Source: Pseudomonas sp. KUIN-1 (GTDB lineage Bacteria > Pseudomonadota > Gammaproteobacteria > Pseudomonadales > Pseudomonadaceae). Taken from it: a DNA stretch of 64,000 bases. The notes beneath the pieces are model-generated. The model saw only the letters and a list, made by a program, of their open reading frames with translations, was not told where the DNA came from and made no database searches. Below, in pieces: positions 14,001-19,135 of this stretch; the stretch's first letter is position 1, and each line of letters starts with the position of its first letter. The DNA lies in contig NZ_AP020337.1 of assembly GCF_009176725.1 (NCBI RefSeq), forward strand, positions 4,285,501 through 4,349,500, in the 5' to 3' direction. Position numbers and translations under genes: made by a program.

Positions 14001-14166
14001 CGAACATCGGAATATCGAGATCACCTTTGATCTCCAGCGTCATGCCGATGTTGTACAGCGGTATGTCCGAATTCGCTATCTGACCGAGCCAGACACCCTG
14101 CTGTACAGAGGATAGTTCATACGAGACATTGGAGTTGTTCGATACGTGTTGATGTGACGACGTCAT
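1..14166 (-). CDS. Giant modular nonribosomal peptide synthetase (5' 4722 codons; runs off the left edge)
   Basis: The frame is open from ATG 14166 to base 1. Domain order by conserved motifs: C1 (HHLVMDG at residues 146-152, about 13.7 kb); A1 (12.8-11.3 kb); T1 (LGGHSL near 11.16 kb); C2 (HHIVSDGWS near 10.58 kb); A2 (9.6-8.1 kb); T2 (near 7.98 kb); C3 (HHLASVEGD near 7.66 kb and HHMVLDH near 7.3 kb, dual E/C type); A3 (6.4-4.9 kb); T3 (near 4.74 kb); C4 (HHIVSDGWS near 4.16 kb); A4 (3.2-1.7 kb); T4 (near 1.54 kb); C5 (HHIVSDGWS near 0.96 kb) and the linker to a further A domain. Pocket codes read by alignment to GrsA: A1 DAWFLGNVVK (known Leu code), A2 DVWHFSLVDK (Ser), A3 DLKNVGSDVK (not assigned), A4 DAWWLGGTFK (Val-like). 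All four A domains keep the A10 lysine (PNGKL). Starting with a C domain implies an N-acylated first residue. The dual E/C domain implies that the Ser is epimerised to D. No thioesterase, transporter or LuxR regulator is visible, because downstream genes lie outside the window. The product is unknown: a lipopeptide or an aryl-capped peptide is possible. Confidence 0.95.
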   Translation of the reverse strand, partial: MTSSHQHVSNNSNVSYELSSVQQGVWLGQIANSDIPLYNIGMTLEIKGDLDIPMFEKAIKLVAKHNDALRLALFQDGDIARQRVLPSVDITLALVDFSDYGDSVERAQEYLQHAFSRPFNPLEGILWEAQLVRCSASRHYWLGRYHHLVMDGAGVTLFCHAVEKAYNNLLVGIDAFEEGPSYSDFLAKDQAYLNSPRLERDRLFWRERYAHIPPSLLQWSGDHAVGSMCKSGHIRSTIKRDLFNAVAAVATEHGLSPVTVFFAVVSAYFSRVGGAEEVIIGMPLHNRTTARQKQTIGMFSSVIPVGVRVDPNRSLLELMGDVAAELRRCYRHEHFPIAELNRALNIGHSRRKQIFDITLSFEKFDADFVFGGAPSKAIRMYSGFDQTPLSIAICDYYSDEDVVVDFNFNLACFRPDEVERIRDRITLLLESVAAHESTPIGQLALMGKAERRQVLVEFNATHQALQQDLLVHQLFEQQAQQQPQALALVCGDERVTYADLNERSNQLADVLLSLGIAPDDRVAICVERSVEMVAGLLGILKAGGAYVPLDPGYPPERLRYMLEDSAPMAVLVQRTTRDLLGALAMPVLDLQSVNRAAEAEHDCVLPTVAPQHLAYVIYTSGSTGQPKGVMIEHRNLVNLVAWHCEAFNLTHRKRVSSVAGVGFDACVWELWPALCVGASLSLLPGQALGNDVDALLGWWRRQELDVSFLPTPIAEIAFAQGIEPASLQTLLIGGDRLRQFPNPDSRVALINNYGPTETTVVATSGLIDATQSVLHIGRPIANTQVYLLDAHGQPVPIGVSGEIYIGGAGVARGYLNRPELTAERFLDDPFSAEPEARMYRSGDLGRWLADGNIEYLGRNDDQVKLRGVRIELGEIEAQLRQIADIRDAVVIAQEDTPGEKRLTAYYTMQEAAQAITAQTLRAALQARLPEYMVPAAYVKLSEWPLTPNGKLDRRALPAPGDDAYASRDYEAPAGEVERALADIWQELLGVDRAGRNDHFFELGGHSLLAMRLISLVRQRLNVELELAALFAHPQLEALACVVAQAQNNTLPQIVQTSREARLPLSFAQQRLWFLAQMEGASAAYHIPAGLRIVGALDEAALQRALNRIVARHEVLRTTFVQTGDQAVELCIHPEETGCPLRKYDLTTHADSSSELARLMDEEAVGRFDLQQGPLIRGSLVRLGDQEHVLLLTMHHIVSDGWSMGVLTRELGALYASGCQAEADPLPQLSIQYADYAVWQRGWLSGAVLHKQSTYWQTALLDAPALLMLPSDRVRPAQQDYTGDAVPVVLDATLSHELKALSRRHGTTLFMTLLAGWATVLSRLSGQDEVVIGSPVANRMSAEVEGLIGFFVNTLALRVNVSNDPTVETLLSRVKACTLAAYEHQDLPFEQVVELLKPVRSLSHSPLFQAMLSWQNTPPAELALAGLELTLLDSVARTTKYDVSLDLAEVEGRIVGSLEYATALFDRETAQRYVAYLERVLRAMVENERQVVGAIELLGETERRQVLVEFNATHHAWQQDLLVHQLFEQQAQQQPQALALVCGNERVTYADLNERSNQVADVLLSLGIAPDDRVAICVERSVEMVVGLLGILKAGGAYVPLDPGYPPERLRYMLEDSAPVAVLVQRTTRDLLGALAMPVLDLQSVNRAAEARHDRVLPTVTPQHLAYVIYTSGSTGQPKGVMIEHRAIVNRLLWAQDQYRLSREDRVLQKTPFGFDVSVWEFFLPLLAGAQLVIARPGGHQDPEYLAGLIADSGVTILHFVPSMLQSFLNQAGPLACSTLRQVFCSGEALPYSLQKHFEQRFAHVQLHNLYGPTEAAVDVTYWHCVPDLHAGIVPIGRPVANTRMYLLDPHMQPVPVGVCGEIYIAGIQLARGYLNRAALTAERFVKDRFSNDPTARMYRSGDLGRWLADGNIEYLGRNDDQVKLRGFRIELGEIEAQLAGCPGVGEAVVIAREDTPGDKRLIAYYTTREAKETIAVQTLRAALQASLPEYMVPAAYVKLPGWPLTPNGKLNRRALPVPEADAYVSRGYEAPCGTVETALAEIWQELLGVERVGRHDHFFELGGHSLLAVSLMGRMRQAGLSADVRMLFAQPTLSAFAEVLGNGHEVEVPANGIVVGCTRITPSMLPLADLSEDAIERIVRAVPGGTANVQDIYALAPLQEGVLFHHLASVEGDPYLLNTRFALPSEDHLKAFVRALQGVIARHDILRTAVLWEGLDEPVQTVWREAPLAVEALALKAADGDIEQQLQERFDPRHYRLDLTKAPLMKMAYAYDEANSRWVAILLFHHMVLDHMALEVVQHEVQADLLGQAAGLPDSVPYRNHVAQARLGVSQAAHEAFFQEMLGQVTEPTLPFGLHDVQGDGRDIKQARQAVSADLAGRIRRQARSLGVSAASLHHLAWAQVLGRTSGQEDVVFGTVLLGRMQGGDGADRSLGMFINTLPLCLNVGEQGVREGVKATHARLTALLGHEHASLALAQRCSAIAPPLPLFSALLNYRHSAEPQVSDQGDRAWSGIEVLGWNERTNYPLTLAVDDLGEGFALTVQATAGIDPQRVCAYMETALESLVDALEHSPESLLRSLEMLPRSERQLLQEWNATAVDYPQGACVHQLFEAQVEKTPEAIALVFEARTFTYAQLNARANQLAHHLIGLGIGPDDRVAICVERSPEMVVGLLGILKAGAAYVPLDPAYPEQRLRYMLEDSAPAAVLVQSATRALPGELAVPLLDLEGGCCEAEADHDPLARAVKPDHLAYVIYTSGSSGQPKGVLIEQRGFLNLMHWYLAELKLASDDAVLLVSSYSFDLTQKNILGPLLVGGTLHLAREAFIPEVLLEQIQRERITHINLSPSAFNTLIDANDSRQLDSIRRVVLGGEPIQVARLEMLPEPRPEFINSYGPTECSDVVAWHRLDDDIDCYRSSVFPIGRPIANTRIYLLDSQGLPVPIGVIGEIHIGGAGVARGYLNLPELTAERFLDDPFSAEPTARMYRSGDLGRWLSDGNIEYLGRNDDQVKIRGFRIELGEIESQLAACSEVREAVVLVREHRPGDKRLVAYLTAQEGAVLSAAQLREQLSQGLAEYMIPSAFVTLARFPLTPNGKLDRRALPAPEDDAYASRGYEAPAGEIEHALAQIWQTLLGLERVGRHDHFFELGGHSLLAVQLVSRLRQRFEVEVALRDVFAEPTLQGLARQVANARLSAQTSLTPVDRNLPLPLSWAQQRLWFLDQLDRAAGAAYHIPAGLRLRGRLDSDALQATLDRIVARHEALRTHFALHEGQAIQVIAPETQGFALVTHDLRALDSAAQHEAVQQLAGEEALAPFDLSRGPLIRGRLVQLSETEHILLVTQHHIVSDGWSTGVLLHEIGTLYRAFSQGLADPLPALAFQYVDYAAWQRRWLQGETLQTQVDFWRQHLSGAPALLELPTDHRRPPLRSYAGGRVSLALSPALTAGLRQLGQRHGATLFMTLLAGWSSLLSRFSGQDDVVIGTPVANRPRSELESLIGFFVNTLALRIRPQGGLSVAALLEQVKAVMLAAHAHQDLPFEQVVEALQPPRSLGHSPIFQVMLALNNTPGGGELSLPELSLEPLQAPHTTAQFDLSLALVEADGGLIGSLEYASDLFERATIERMAGHLQVLLEGMVADDQQAVAELPLLSCEQRRQVLESFNDTAAAYPAEKLLHQLFEEQAAQQPDALAVVDETASLTYGELNARANRLAHYLIGLGIQPDDRVAICAQRSLEMVVGLLGILKAGGAYVPLDPGYPPERLRYMLEDSAPVAVLVQEALQECLPAVNVPQVVMDSVDLSSGTGGLPCGNPDLDAPGLASGMPAYVMYTSGSSGVPKGVLIEHRSVLRLVINNPYARITTEDCVAHGANTAFDASTWEIWSALLNGAKLLVVSQATLLNPARLNHVLIEGGVTALWLTAGLFNEYVNVLAVAFSKLRYLLVGGDVLDPVSVAKVLSRAHRPRHLINGYGPTETTTFASTYEIHALSDNSRSIPIGRPIGNTRIYLLDAHGQPVPIGVSGEIHIGGAGVARGYLNMPELTAERFLDDPFSAEPTARMYRSGDLGRWLSDGNIEYLGRNDDQVKIRGFRIELGEIESQLAACSEVREAVVLVREHRPGDKRLVAYLTAQEGAVLSAAQLREQLSQGLAEYMIPSAFVTLARFPLTPNGKLDRRALPAPEDDAYASRGYEAPAGEIEHALAQIWQTLLGLERVGRHDHFFELGGHSLLAVQLVSRLRQRFEVEVALRDVFAEPTLQGLARQVANARLSAQTSLTPVDRNLPLPLSWAQQRLWFLDQLDRAAGAAYHIPAGLRLRGRLDSDALQATLDRIVARHEALRTHFALHEGQAIQVIAPETQGFALVTHDLRALDSAAQHEAVQQLAGEEALAPFDLSRGPLIRGRLVQLSQTEHILLVTQHHIVSDGWSTGVLLHEIGMLYRAFSQGLADPLPALAFQYVDYAAWQRQWLQGETLQTQVDFWRQHLSGAPALLELPTDHRRPPLRSYAGGRVSLALSPALTAGLRQLGQRHGATLFMTLLVGWSSLLSRFSGQDDVVIGTPVANRPRSELESLIGFFVNTLALRIRPEGRLSVAALLEQVKAVMLAAHAHQDLPFEQVVEALQPPRSLGHSPIFQVMLALNNTPGGGELSLPELSLEPLQAPHTTAQFDLSLALVEADGGLIGSLEYASDLFERATIERIAGHLQVLLEGMVADDQQSVGELPLLSCEQRRQVLESFNDTA
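3202..5296. repeat. Module-sized direct repeat, copy B (with 1-2095)
   Basis: Second copy of the repeat inside the NRPS gene. The match breaks at 2096/5297, just where the substrate-specifying part of the two A domains (A3 and A4) begins, so the flanks are shared but the pockets are not. Confidence 0.9.
9117..9668. repeat. NRPS internal repeat, N-terminal half of A2 (with 12270-12821)
   Basis: Near-identical (a few percent divergence by eye) to 12270-12821 at an offset of 3153 bp. It encodes the C-A linker and A-domain motifs A1 to A3, ending at the TSGSTG loop; beyond this the two A domains are different. Confidence 0.85.
12270..12821. repeat. NRPS internal repeat, N-terminal half of A1 (with 9117-9668)
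   Basis: Partner copy of the repeat at 9117-9668. The similarity stops where the pocket-forming segment starts, so a Leu pocket (A1) and a Ser pocket (A2) sit on almost the same N-terminal scaffold. Confidence 0.85.
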
Positions 14167-14573
14167 GCGTAAACATCCCTGATTTTAATATCCTTTCGGG
14201 AGTCGAGTGACGATGTTCGCGGCCCTGCCGAATTCCTGTAGTGCTGGCCGAATTCCATACAGAACTCGGTAGTTACAGCACAAGTTGGTCGCAGATAAAC
14301 CGGATGTCAGAACCTGGCTTGCCCTGTCTGCATGACTGCCATAGGGGCTTGGGAGAATGTCATCGATGTGCCGACAGTACCGGCTAGTAGCACCTTGATA
14401 CTTCCGGCCTGCGGGTTTCTGTTTTGCCCTAAGTCGTGAACGGCCCGAACCGACGAAAAAAAGACGCTGACCCCGGATAAGCTGCTAGACCTGCAATAAT
14501 AGCGTTGACACTTACAAAGAGAAAAACAGAAATAAAGTGCTTGTCCCGCATTACCAGTGCAACCATCCCGCAT
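14167..14573. promoter_or_regulatory. Upstream region of the NRPS gene with a 20-bp-spaced direct repeat
   Basis: No gene is seen here. The decamer GCCGAATTCC occurs at 14227-14236 and 14247-14256, exactly 20 bp apart, about 60-90 bp before the NRPS start codon. Two identical sites two helical turns apart are typical of an activator or repressor binding region. No LuxR-type gene or lux box was recognised. I could not pick a clear -35/-10 pair. Confidence 0.35.
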
Positions 14574-14814
14574 TCAATAAACCGTTTTCGCTTCATTTGT
14601 CACAGCAAAAAGCGGGCATATAACCTTACCTGGAGGCGCTGGGTTGATCGGTGGGCTCGGGGTTTGAACTTTGCTCAAGGCGCTGCTCGATTGGCTGGCC
14701 AGCCGCTTGGTTTCATTGAAGCCTGTCATGCTGAACAGTCCGAAGTCCGTAGGTGCCCCCGTGCCCAAGTAGCCCGTTAGCGGCATCAGACCATAGAGTC
14801 CCCCGTGCGCAACG
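14574..14814 (-). other. Possible degenerate coding fragment on the minus strand, family not recognised
   Basis: A minus-strand frame ending at 14574 reads about 70 sensible residues (a Gly/Leu-rich start, then SMTGFNETKR and a Pro-rich tail) without a convincing start codon or ribosome binding site, and runs into the nrdB remnant. It may be the 3' end of a displaced gene, but I do not recognise the family and it may be noise. Confidence 0.2.
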
Positions 14815-15094
14815 TGCGCACAGATGATCCAGCAACGCACCCAGCTGGAAATCGAATACGCCCGCGACACCATGCCCCGCAGCGTACTCGGCATGAACGC
14901 ACCGATTATGGAGGACTATCTGAATTTCATCGCTAACCGCCGCCTGAGCCAGATTGGCTTGAAGGAAAAGTGTCCAGAGACGACCAACCCGTTCCCTTGG
15001 ATGAGCGAGATCATCGCCTTGAAGAAAGAGAGGAATTTCTTTGAGCACTCGGGTTATTGAGTATTAGACAGGTGGGGCGTTGAGCTGGGATTGA
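14815..15094 (+). pseudogene. nrdB: Decayed 3' fragment of class Ia ribonucleotide reductase beta subunit gene
   Basis: The frame from about 14815 (internal ATG 14824) reads the C-terminal 90 or so residues of NrdB, including LEIEYARDTMP, NPFPWMSEII and KKERNFFE. At 15046 one extra base shifts the frame, so the frame stops at 15058-15060. Removing that base restores the family's universal tail (TRVIEY, then TGGALSWD), but a CAG-to-TAG type change at 15065-15067 also interrupts it; the native stop is TGA 15092-15094. The 5' three quarters of the gene are absent. The fragment is therefore a remnant, probably left when this accessory block was inserted beside, or copied from, an nrdB locus. The C-terminal tail normally binds NrdA, but this copy cannot make a functional subunit. 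Confidence 0.85.
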
Positions 15095-15129
15095 TGATCT
15101 CGCTTGTAGAACCGTGTTAAGACCTGAAG

Positions 15130-15152
15130 CCATTTCATCCTGCATGAAATGG
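15130..15152 (+). other. Perfect 8-bp hairpin after the nrdB remnant
   Basis: CCATTTCA and TGAAATGG pair perfectly around a 7-nt loop, between the nrdB remnant and its terminator. Function unknown. Confidence 0.5.
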
Positions 15153-15165
15153 TTTCTGCGAAAAG

Positions 15166-15190
15166 GGTTGCCAATTGGCAGCCTTTTTTT
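15166..15190 (+). terminator. Rho-independent terminator of the nrdB remnant
   Basis: GGTTGCC and GGCAGCC form a 7-bp stem (one G-U pair) with an AATT loop, followed directly by seven T. It sits about 70 bp after the ancestral nrdB stop, so the remnant kept its terminator. Confidence 0.8.
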
Positions 15191-15271
15191 CTCTTAGACG
15201 GAACGGGGAAATCTAAACAGAATATTTAGAAAACACAGAACCATTGATTGATAGATGACACATTTCAGTTA

Positions 15272-16528
15272 TTAATGCTGCATCGCCCACATCAAATATC
15301 CCGTATCAAAATCAAACGGCACCACCCACAATTGCAGCCCCTCCGAAAACTCAAAAACTGGCAACGCCTCCTGAAACGATGCCCGCTTCGGATAAATCAG
15401 CACCAGATCCCCCTGTCCGCCTAGATACTTCTGCCCATACGCAAACAGCTGGTAAAAATCCGCCTGGCTTAGACCATAATTTTTGCTACCAAGCTCGCTG
15501 TCCAGCCGTTTCCACTTGGTATCCAGAACCCAGCTCTTCTCCCCCTGAGTAATCATGAGATCGGGCCTTAGCTGAAAGACCTTTTTGCCCTCATGAGTAC
15601 ACAGATACTCACTGCTGCGCTGCGTGTGTAGCGTAGCGTCTGGCGGCAGCGAATCCCTCAGGCACGCAGCCACGTAGCGTTCGAACAGTTTCTCCATCGG
15701 GAACAGTAAGCTCATGCCCTGCCATTCGCCCGCAATCGCCAGTGGCGTTTGCTGTTGGATGATGAGTTCGCACCACGGCTTCACAGGTTGGTAATGAGCC
15801 ATGAGCCGATCGTGGCGCCACTGTTTGAAATCTTGAGCGGTGTCTCGGCTGCTTGGAATTTCTAGCAACAGTGAGCGCAGTTCGTGGGCGAGGCGCCAGT
15901 TACTGGGGTCTTGAGTGGTTTTACAGACGATACCTAACGCTGTTTTGAGAAGACGGTTCTCGGCCCGGTCGGGCAGGAATACGTCGTGACGAATTTGGAA
16001 GTGGTGTTGTCGGCCAGGAGGTTGGCGCATTTGGCGGGCGGTGTTGAGTTGGCCGCGCAAATATCGCTGTTCCTCTTCGACTCGTAGGTAGTCGAAGCGA
16101 AGGCCGCGTTTGATGAGGTGGTCGAGCGCTTCCAGAAAGCTGCTCATTACCCATTCGGTCAACGGCGCATCGAAGCGCTGTAACGCGGTTGCGCCGACCT
16201 TACGGGTTGGTAGGTCTAATGACCTCTGAATCATGCGCCTGAGCAACGCGCGGCTTTGCTGGATGCAGTCGCCTTGTTCAAAATGCTTAGGCAGGATTTC
16301 GATACGCGTACCGCAGGGTGTTTCCAGCGCGCCAACGTAGTTATCGAGCTTAAGCCAGCGGCGGCCTTCAACTTGAACCAGTGCGGCACCCGCTTTGCTA
16401 AAGCGGGAACTGGTTTCGCAGAGCCAGTCGAAAGCCGAGGGCGATACCTGGGCTACGTCGAGCGTCGGGCTAAGAACATTGCTGGTTGTCAGCCGAGCAT
16501 ATTCTCGGACCGTTACGGTGGTTTTCAC
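15272..16528 (-). CDS. mcrC: McrC-type subunit of a modification-dependent restriction system
   Basis: A 418-residue protein of the McrC family (5-methylcytosine restriction system component). Near residues 310-340 it carries a PD-(D/E)xK nuclease core: LRPDLMI, then VLDTKWK (D...DTK). McrC supplies the nuclease and stimulates the NTPase of McrB rings, cutting DNA with modified bases. The start is GTG (shown as Met), overlapping the McrB stop by 4 bases as GTGA, so the two are translationally coupled. There is no terminator between them. The order mcrB-mcrC is the usual one. Location beside an nrdB remnant and a prophage-type gene fits a mobile defence module. Confidence 0.9.
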   Translation of the reverse strand: MKTTVTVREYARLTTSNVLSPTLDVAQVSPSAFDWLCETSSRFSKAGAALVQVEGRRWLKLDNYVGALETPCGTRIEILPKHFEQGDCIQQSRALLRRMIQRSLDLPTRKVGATALQRFDAPLTEWVMSSFLEALDHLIKRGLRFDYLRVEEEQRYLRGQLNTARQMRQPPGRQHHFQIRHDVFLPDRAENRLLKTALGIVCKTTQDPSNWRLAHELRSLLLEIPSSRDTAQDFKQWRHDRLMAHYQPVKPWCELIIQQQTPLAIAGEWQGMSLLFPMEKLFERYVAACLRDSLPPDATLHTQRSSEYLCTHEGKKVFQLRPDLMITQGEKSWVLDTKWKRLDSELGSKNYGLSQADFYQLFAYGQKYLGGQGDLVLIYPKRASFQEALPVFEFSEGLQLWVVPFDFDTGYLMWAMQH

Positions 16529-18078
16529 CTTTGCTGTTCGCTAAGGAACTTGATGATCTTACGCCCGAGGCTCCGCGTGTTCAGCTTGATGCCCGACGCT
16601 GATGTAATAGGTAGGCCATGTTTGCTGGCAATCTCTCGCAAATGTGGCTTGGCAGGTTTGACCTGCTGGCCTCCACGATAGACCTCAATACTGCCATTGG
16701 CGGCTTGTCGTATGTCTACGCCTTCCGTTCTGACGCTCTTCGCTTCCAGCGGCGCGCTGACGCTCAGGTTGTGATCGATCACGCCCAGATATGACTCGAT
16801 ATTTTCGAATGCAGGCAGATTCAATTCCCAACGTTCGTTGTTCTGCCCCACTGTGACAGCATCTCCAAACAGCACGCTGAAGTCTTGGCTCGGCTGGATC
16901 AAGAACCTATTTTCTGGAGCTTTGCGTTGGTCGTTGAGGACCCACTGGATACGCTGCCAATCTTCGAAGAAGTACTCCTGAAGTAGCGGCAGGATTTGCT
17001 CTTGAAAAATGCCTGCCAGCCGCTCCAATGTCGGATTGCTCTCAAGAGGCATGAAGTACGCGTGCCCCAGGCAATGATCTTGATCAAGCAGGACGGCTAT
17101 GCGCTGGTTCATCACACTGAGCAATTCGTCGATAGCGATGCCATCAACCTCTATGTCTTCAAGCAGCTCCGGGTTAGGCGGCACCTCAATGAACGTGAAG
17201 CGACGACGCAGGGCAATATCAAGTGCGGCCAATGATCGGTCAGATGTATTCATGGTGCCGATCAAGTGGATGTTGCTGGGGATGCTGAAGCGCTCTTTCG
17301 AGTAGGGCAGCGTAACCTCGAGTGCCTCTGATGCGCCCGCACGCTTGGAAGGTTCGATGAGGGTAATCAGCTCGCCGAAGATGCGCGAGACGTTGCCTCG
17401 GTTGATCTCATCAATGATCAGCACTTTTGGCCGTTCACTCTGAGCGACCTCTGCCGTCCGGAAATCTTCATTTCGCTTGCTGAGCATGTGTTCAATCAAT
17501 ACGGGAACGATATTGCGATAACCTTTGACCAAGTAAGGATCATAAGTAGAGTTCGGTAGTTTTTCCTCCCAATTACCTGTGCTCAAATCATTAACACTCA
17601 GTACACCTTGAGAAACGTCATCAGCCAGAGCATTAAGTAGACTCATAGCAAGGCCAAAATTTTTGCCTTTTGGCTTTTCTAACTCAAGAATATCGTCATT
17701 TGCTCGAATTACCTTATAGCCTGTGCCGTAGCGCTCACCAACCTTGAATGCTCGGTATTTTCCGCTCAGTTCACTCGCAATTGACTCGCAGAGGCTTTTG
17801 AAAACGCCAGATACCACCTCGTAACGGATCTGGCCTTGCTCATCAGTCGTAGCGCGAAGCCCTTCAACAAAGTCTTCATAGCTGAAGCTCTGATGAAAGG
17901 TCACAAAGCGCACGTCGCCTGCTGCAAGCAGCTCGTCAAATCGAGCTTTCAGCGCTGACCGATTATCAAGGTTTTTAGCAAGAAAAGGCTGATCAAGGAT
18001 CTGCAACGTAGCTTCGACTGTGGCGTAGGTTTTCCCCGTACCGGGCGGACCGAAGAAAATCTGATTGAGCGAAGGCAT
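16525..18078 (-). CDS. mcrB: McrB-type AAA+ NTPase of a modification-dependent restriction system
   Basis: A 517-residue AAA+ protein. Walker A GPPGTGKT lies at residues 10-17, immediately after the start. The Walker B region is VLIIDEINRGN, and a sensor region MNTSDRSLAALD and an arginine-rich LRRRFTF follow. McrB normally forms a GTP-driven ring that recognises methylated DNA through an N-terminal domain. Here that domain is missing: the protein starts directly with the motor, like the short internal product McrBs of E. coli. The start codon has a good AGGGA site about 9 bases upstream and no in-frame extension was seen. The last 60 residues (basic, ending KFLSEQQR) could replace the DNA-binding function; that is inference. 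Confidence 0.88.
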   Translation of the reverse strand: MPSLNQIFFGPPGTGKTYATVEATLQILDQPFLAKNLDNRSALKARFDELLAAGDVRFVTFHQSFSYEDFVEGLRATTDEQGQIRYEVVSGVFKSLCESIASELSGKYRAFKVGERYGTGYKVIRANDDILELEKPKGKNFGLAMSLLNALADDVSQGVLSVNDLSTGNWEEKLPNSTYDPYLVKGYRNIVPVLIEHMLSKRNEDFRTAEVAQSERPKVLIIDEINRGNVSRIFGELITLIEPSKRAGASEALEVTLPYSKERFSIPSNIHLIGTMNTSDRSLAALDIALRRRFTFIEVPPNPELLEDIEVDGIAIDELLSVMNQRIAVLLDQDHCLGHAYFMPLESNPTLERLAGIFQEQILPLLQEYFFEDWQRIQWVLNDQRKAPENRFLIQPSQDFSVLFGDAVTVGQNNERWELNLPAFENIESYLGVIDHNLSVSAPLEAKSVRTEGVDIRQAANGSIEVYRGGQQVKPAKPHLREIASKHGLPITSASGIKLNTRSLGRKIIKFLSEQQR

Positions 18079-18507
18079 TGCCGAACGTCCCTGTAGGAAA
18101 AGTCCGACAACAGTATCTAGATTGCCAGCATGGGTAAAGCGAAGCGTCGGTGGTGTCGTGTTTATGTAGCAGCCCTGAGCATGCGACGCAGAGCGTCGCG
18201 AACTGCATTCCTACGCGGAGCGTTGGAACGATATGGGTTGCTTAGCCCGATACCTCGCCTGAAGATCGGAAACCCCTGACATCCTCTCACTCCCCAGTCC
18301 GATATCGACACGTTGCCAGCGCCCGTATCGTATGCGCCGGTGCCTAAGAAACACCCAACGTAGATGCAGTGAGTTCACCATAGCCCCAGATTCCAATCGT
18401 TCTAATCAAACGGGAATCTCGGCCTTGCTGATCCGCTCAGTTGGGTTTTCTTACGCCCGCTCTACGTTGGTCTTTAACGTCATTTCAGCTCATACGTAGA
18501 GGTCAGC
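18079..18507. other. Non-coding interval between mcrB and the BRO-N gene
   Basis: A 429-bp divergent interval. It holds one REP element (18185-18233) and presumably both promoters. I see no credible ORF. Confidence 0.5.
18185..18233. repeat. REP-type palindromic repeat
   Basis: Shows the family pattern of this genome: a GACGCAGAGCGTC palindrome, about 15 bases, then ACGCGGAGCGTTGG and ACGATA. Related copies lie at 22845, 29529, 29632, 29668, 41806 and 52689. Confidence 0.75.
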
Positions 18508-19083
18508 ATGTTAAGCAATTTATTTCGGGCAAGCGCTTGTCAGGCGCGCAAGGTGTGTGCCGGTTTCACCCCAACCCCCTTCCACCGCCACAACCGCCAA
18601 CTCCTCGCCCTCCTCCTCGAAGACCAACCCTGGTTCAGTGCCCGCGATCTGGGTCGCATGATTGGCTGGCCATTGAACGAGCGAACGCTGCGCAAGCTGG
18701 ACGCTGACCAGCACCGAATGATCACGCTCGACCTGCATGGCGAAGCACGGTCAGAGCTGATGGTCAGTGAGTCGGGGGCGTACGCGATGATGGTGCATCA
18801 CTATCACGCGGAAAATCGTGGGTTGCGGCAGTGGATTACCCATGAGGTGGTGCCTGCGTTGCGGGATGGGCAGGTGCCGTTCGATGACTGCACGCCGAAC
18901 CTGAGCATGCTGCAGTGGCCGGGGTTGTCGGTAAGTATGTTGCACTGGCACAGCGAGCCGTGGATACGGTTGCGGGATATGCCGAGGGTGTTAACGCATC
19001 CGCAGATGCAGGTTGATGCGCGGCCGCATAGCTTGGCGCGGTCGTGGTGGCGGGCGGTGTTACCTGCCTCTCGGTTGAGTTGA
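18508..19083 (+). CDS. BRO-N domain protein (prophage antirepressor type)
   Basis: 191 residues with a BRO-N domain at about 30-115: the core WFSARDLGRMIGW, a charged central part, SGAYAMMVHH and WITHEVVPALR are typical of phage and baculovirus BRO/antirepressor proteins, which bind DNA and often control phage gene expression. The C-terminal third (120-191) shows no recognised domain. An AGAGGTCAG ribosome binding site precedes ATG 18508. No phage structural genes are nearby, so this is a stand-alone (moron-like) gene in the accessory block. The name describes homology; the target is unknown. Confidence 0.8.
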   Translation: MLSNLFRASACQARKVCAGFTPTPFHRHNRQLLALLLEDQPWFSARDLGRMIGWPLNERTLRKLDADQHRMITLDLHGEARSELMVSESGAYAMMVHHYHAENRGLRQWITHEVVPALRDGQVPFDDCTPNLSMLQWPGLSVSMLHWHSEPWIRLRDMPRVLTHPQMQVDARPHSLARSWWRAVLPASRLS

Positions 19084-19092
19084 ATGCGGAGC

Positions 19093-19122
19093 GATGGCCG
19101 TGCCGTGTGTGTGACGGCCATC
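19093..19122. terminator. Hairpin between convergent genes
   Basis: GATGGCCGT and ACGGCCATC form a perfect 9-bp stem with a 12-nt loop, 10 bp after the BRO-N stop and 14 bp before the stop of the convergent small gene. The T tract is weak, so termination is likely but not certain. Confidence 0.55.
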
Positions 19123-19135
19123 TTGCCTCATCGGA

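Noticed and set aside
14307..14573. 88-codon minus-strand open frame upstream of the NRPS
   Set aside because: No ribosome binding site and no recognisable protein features.
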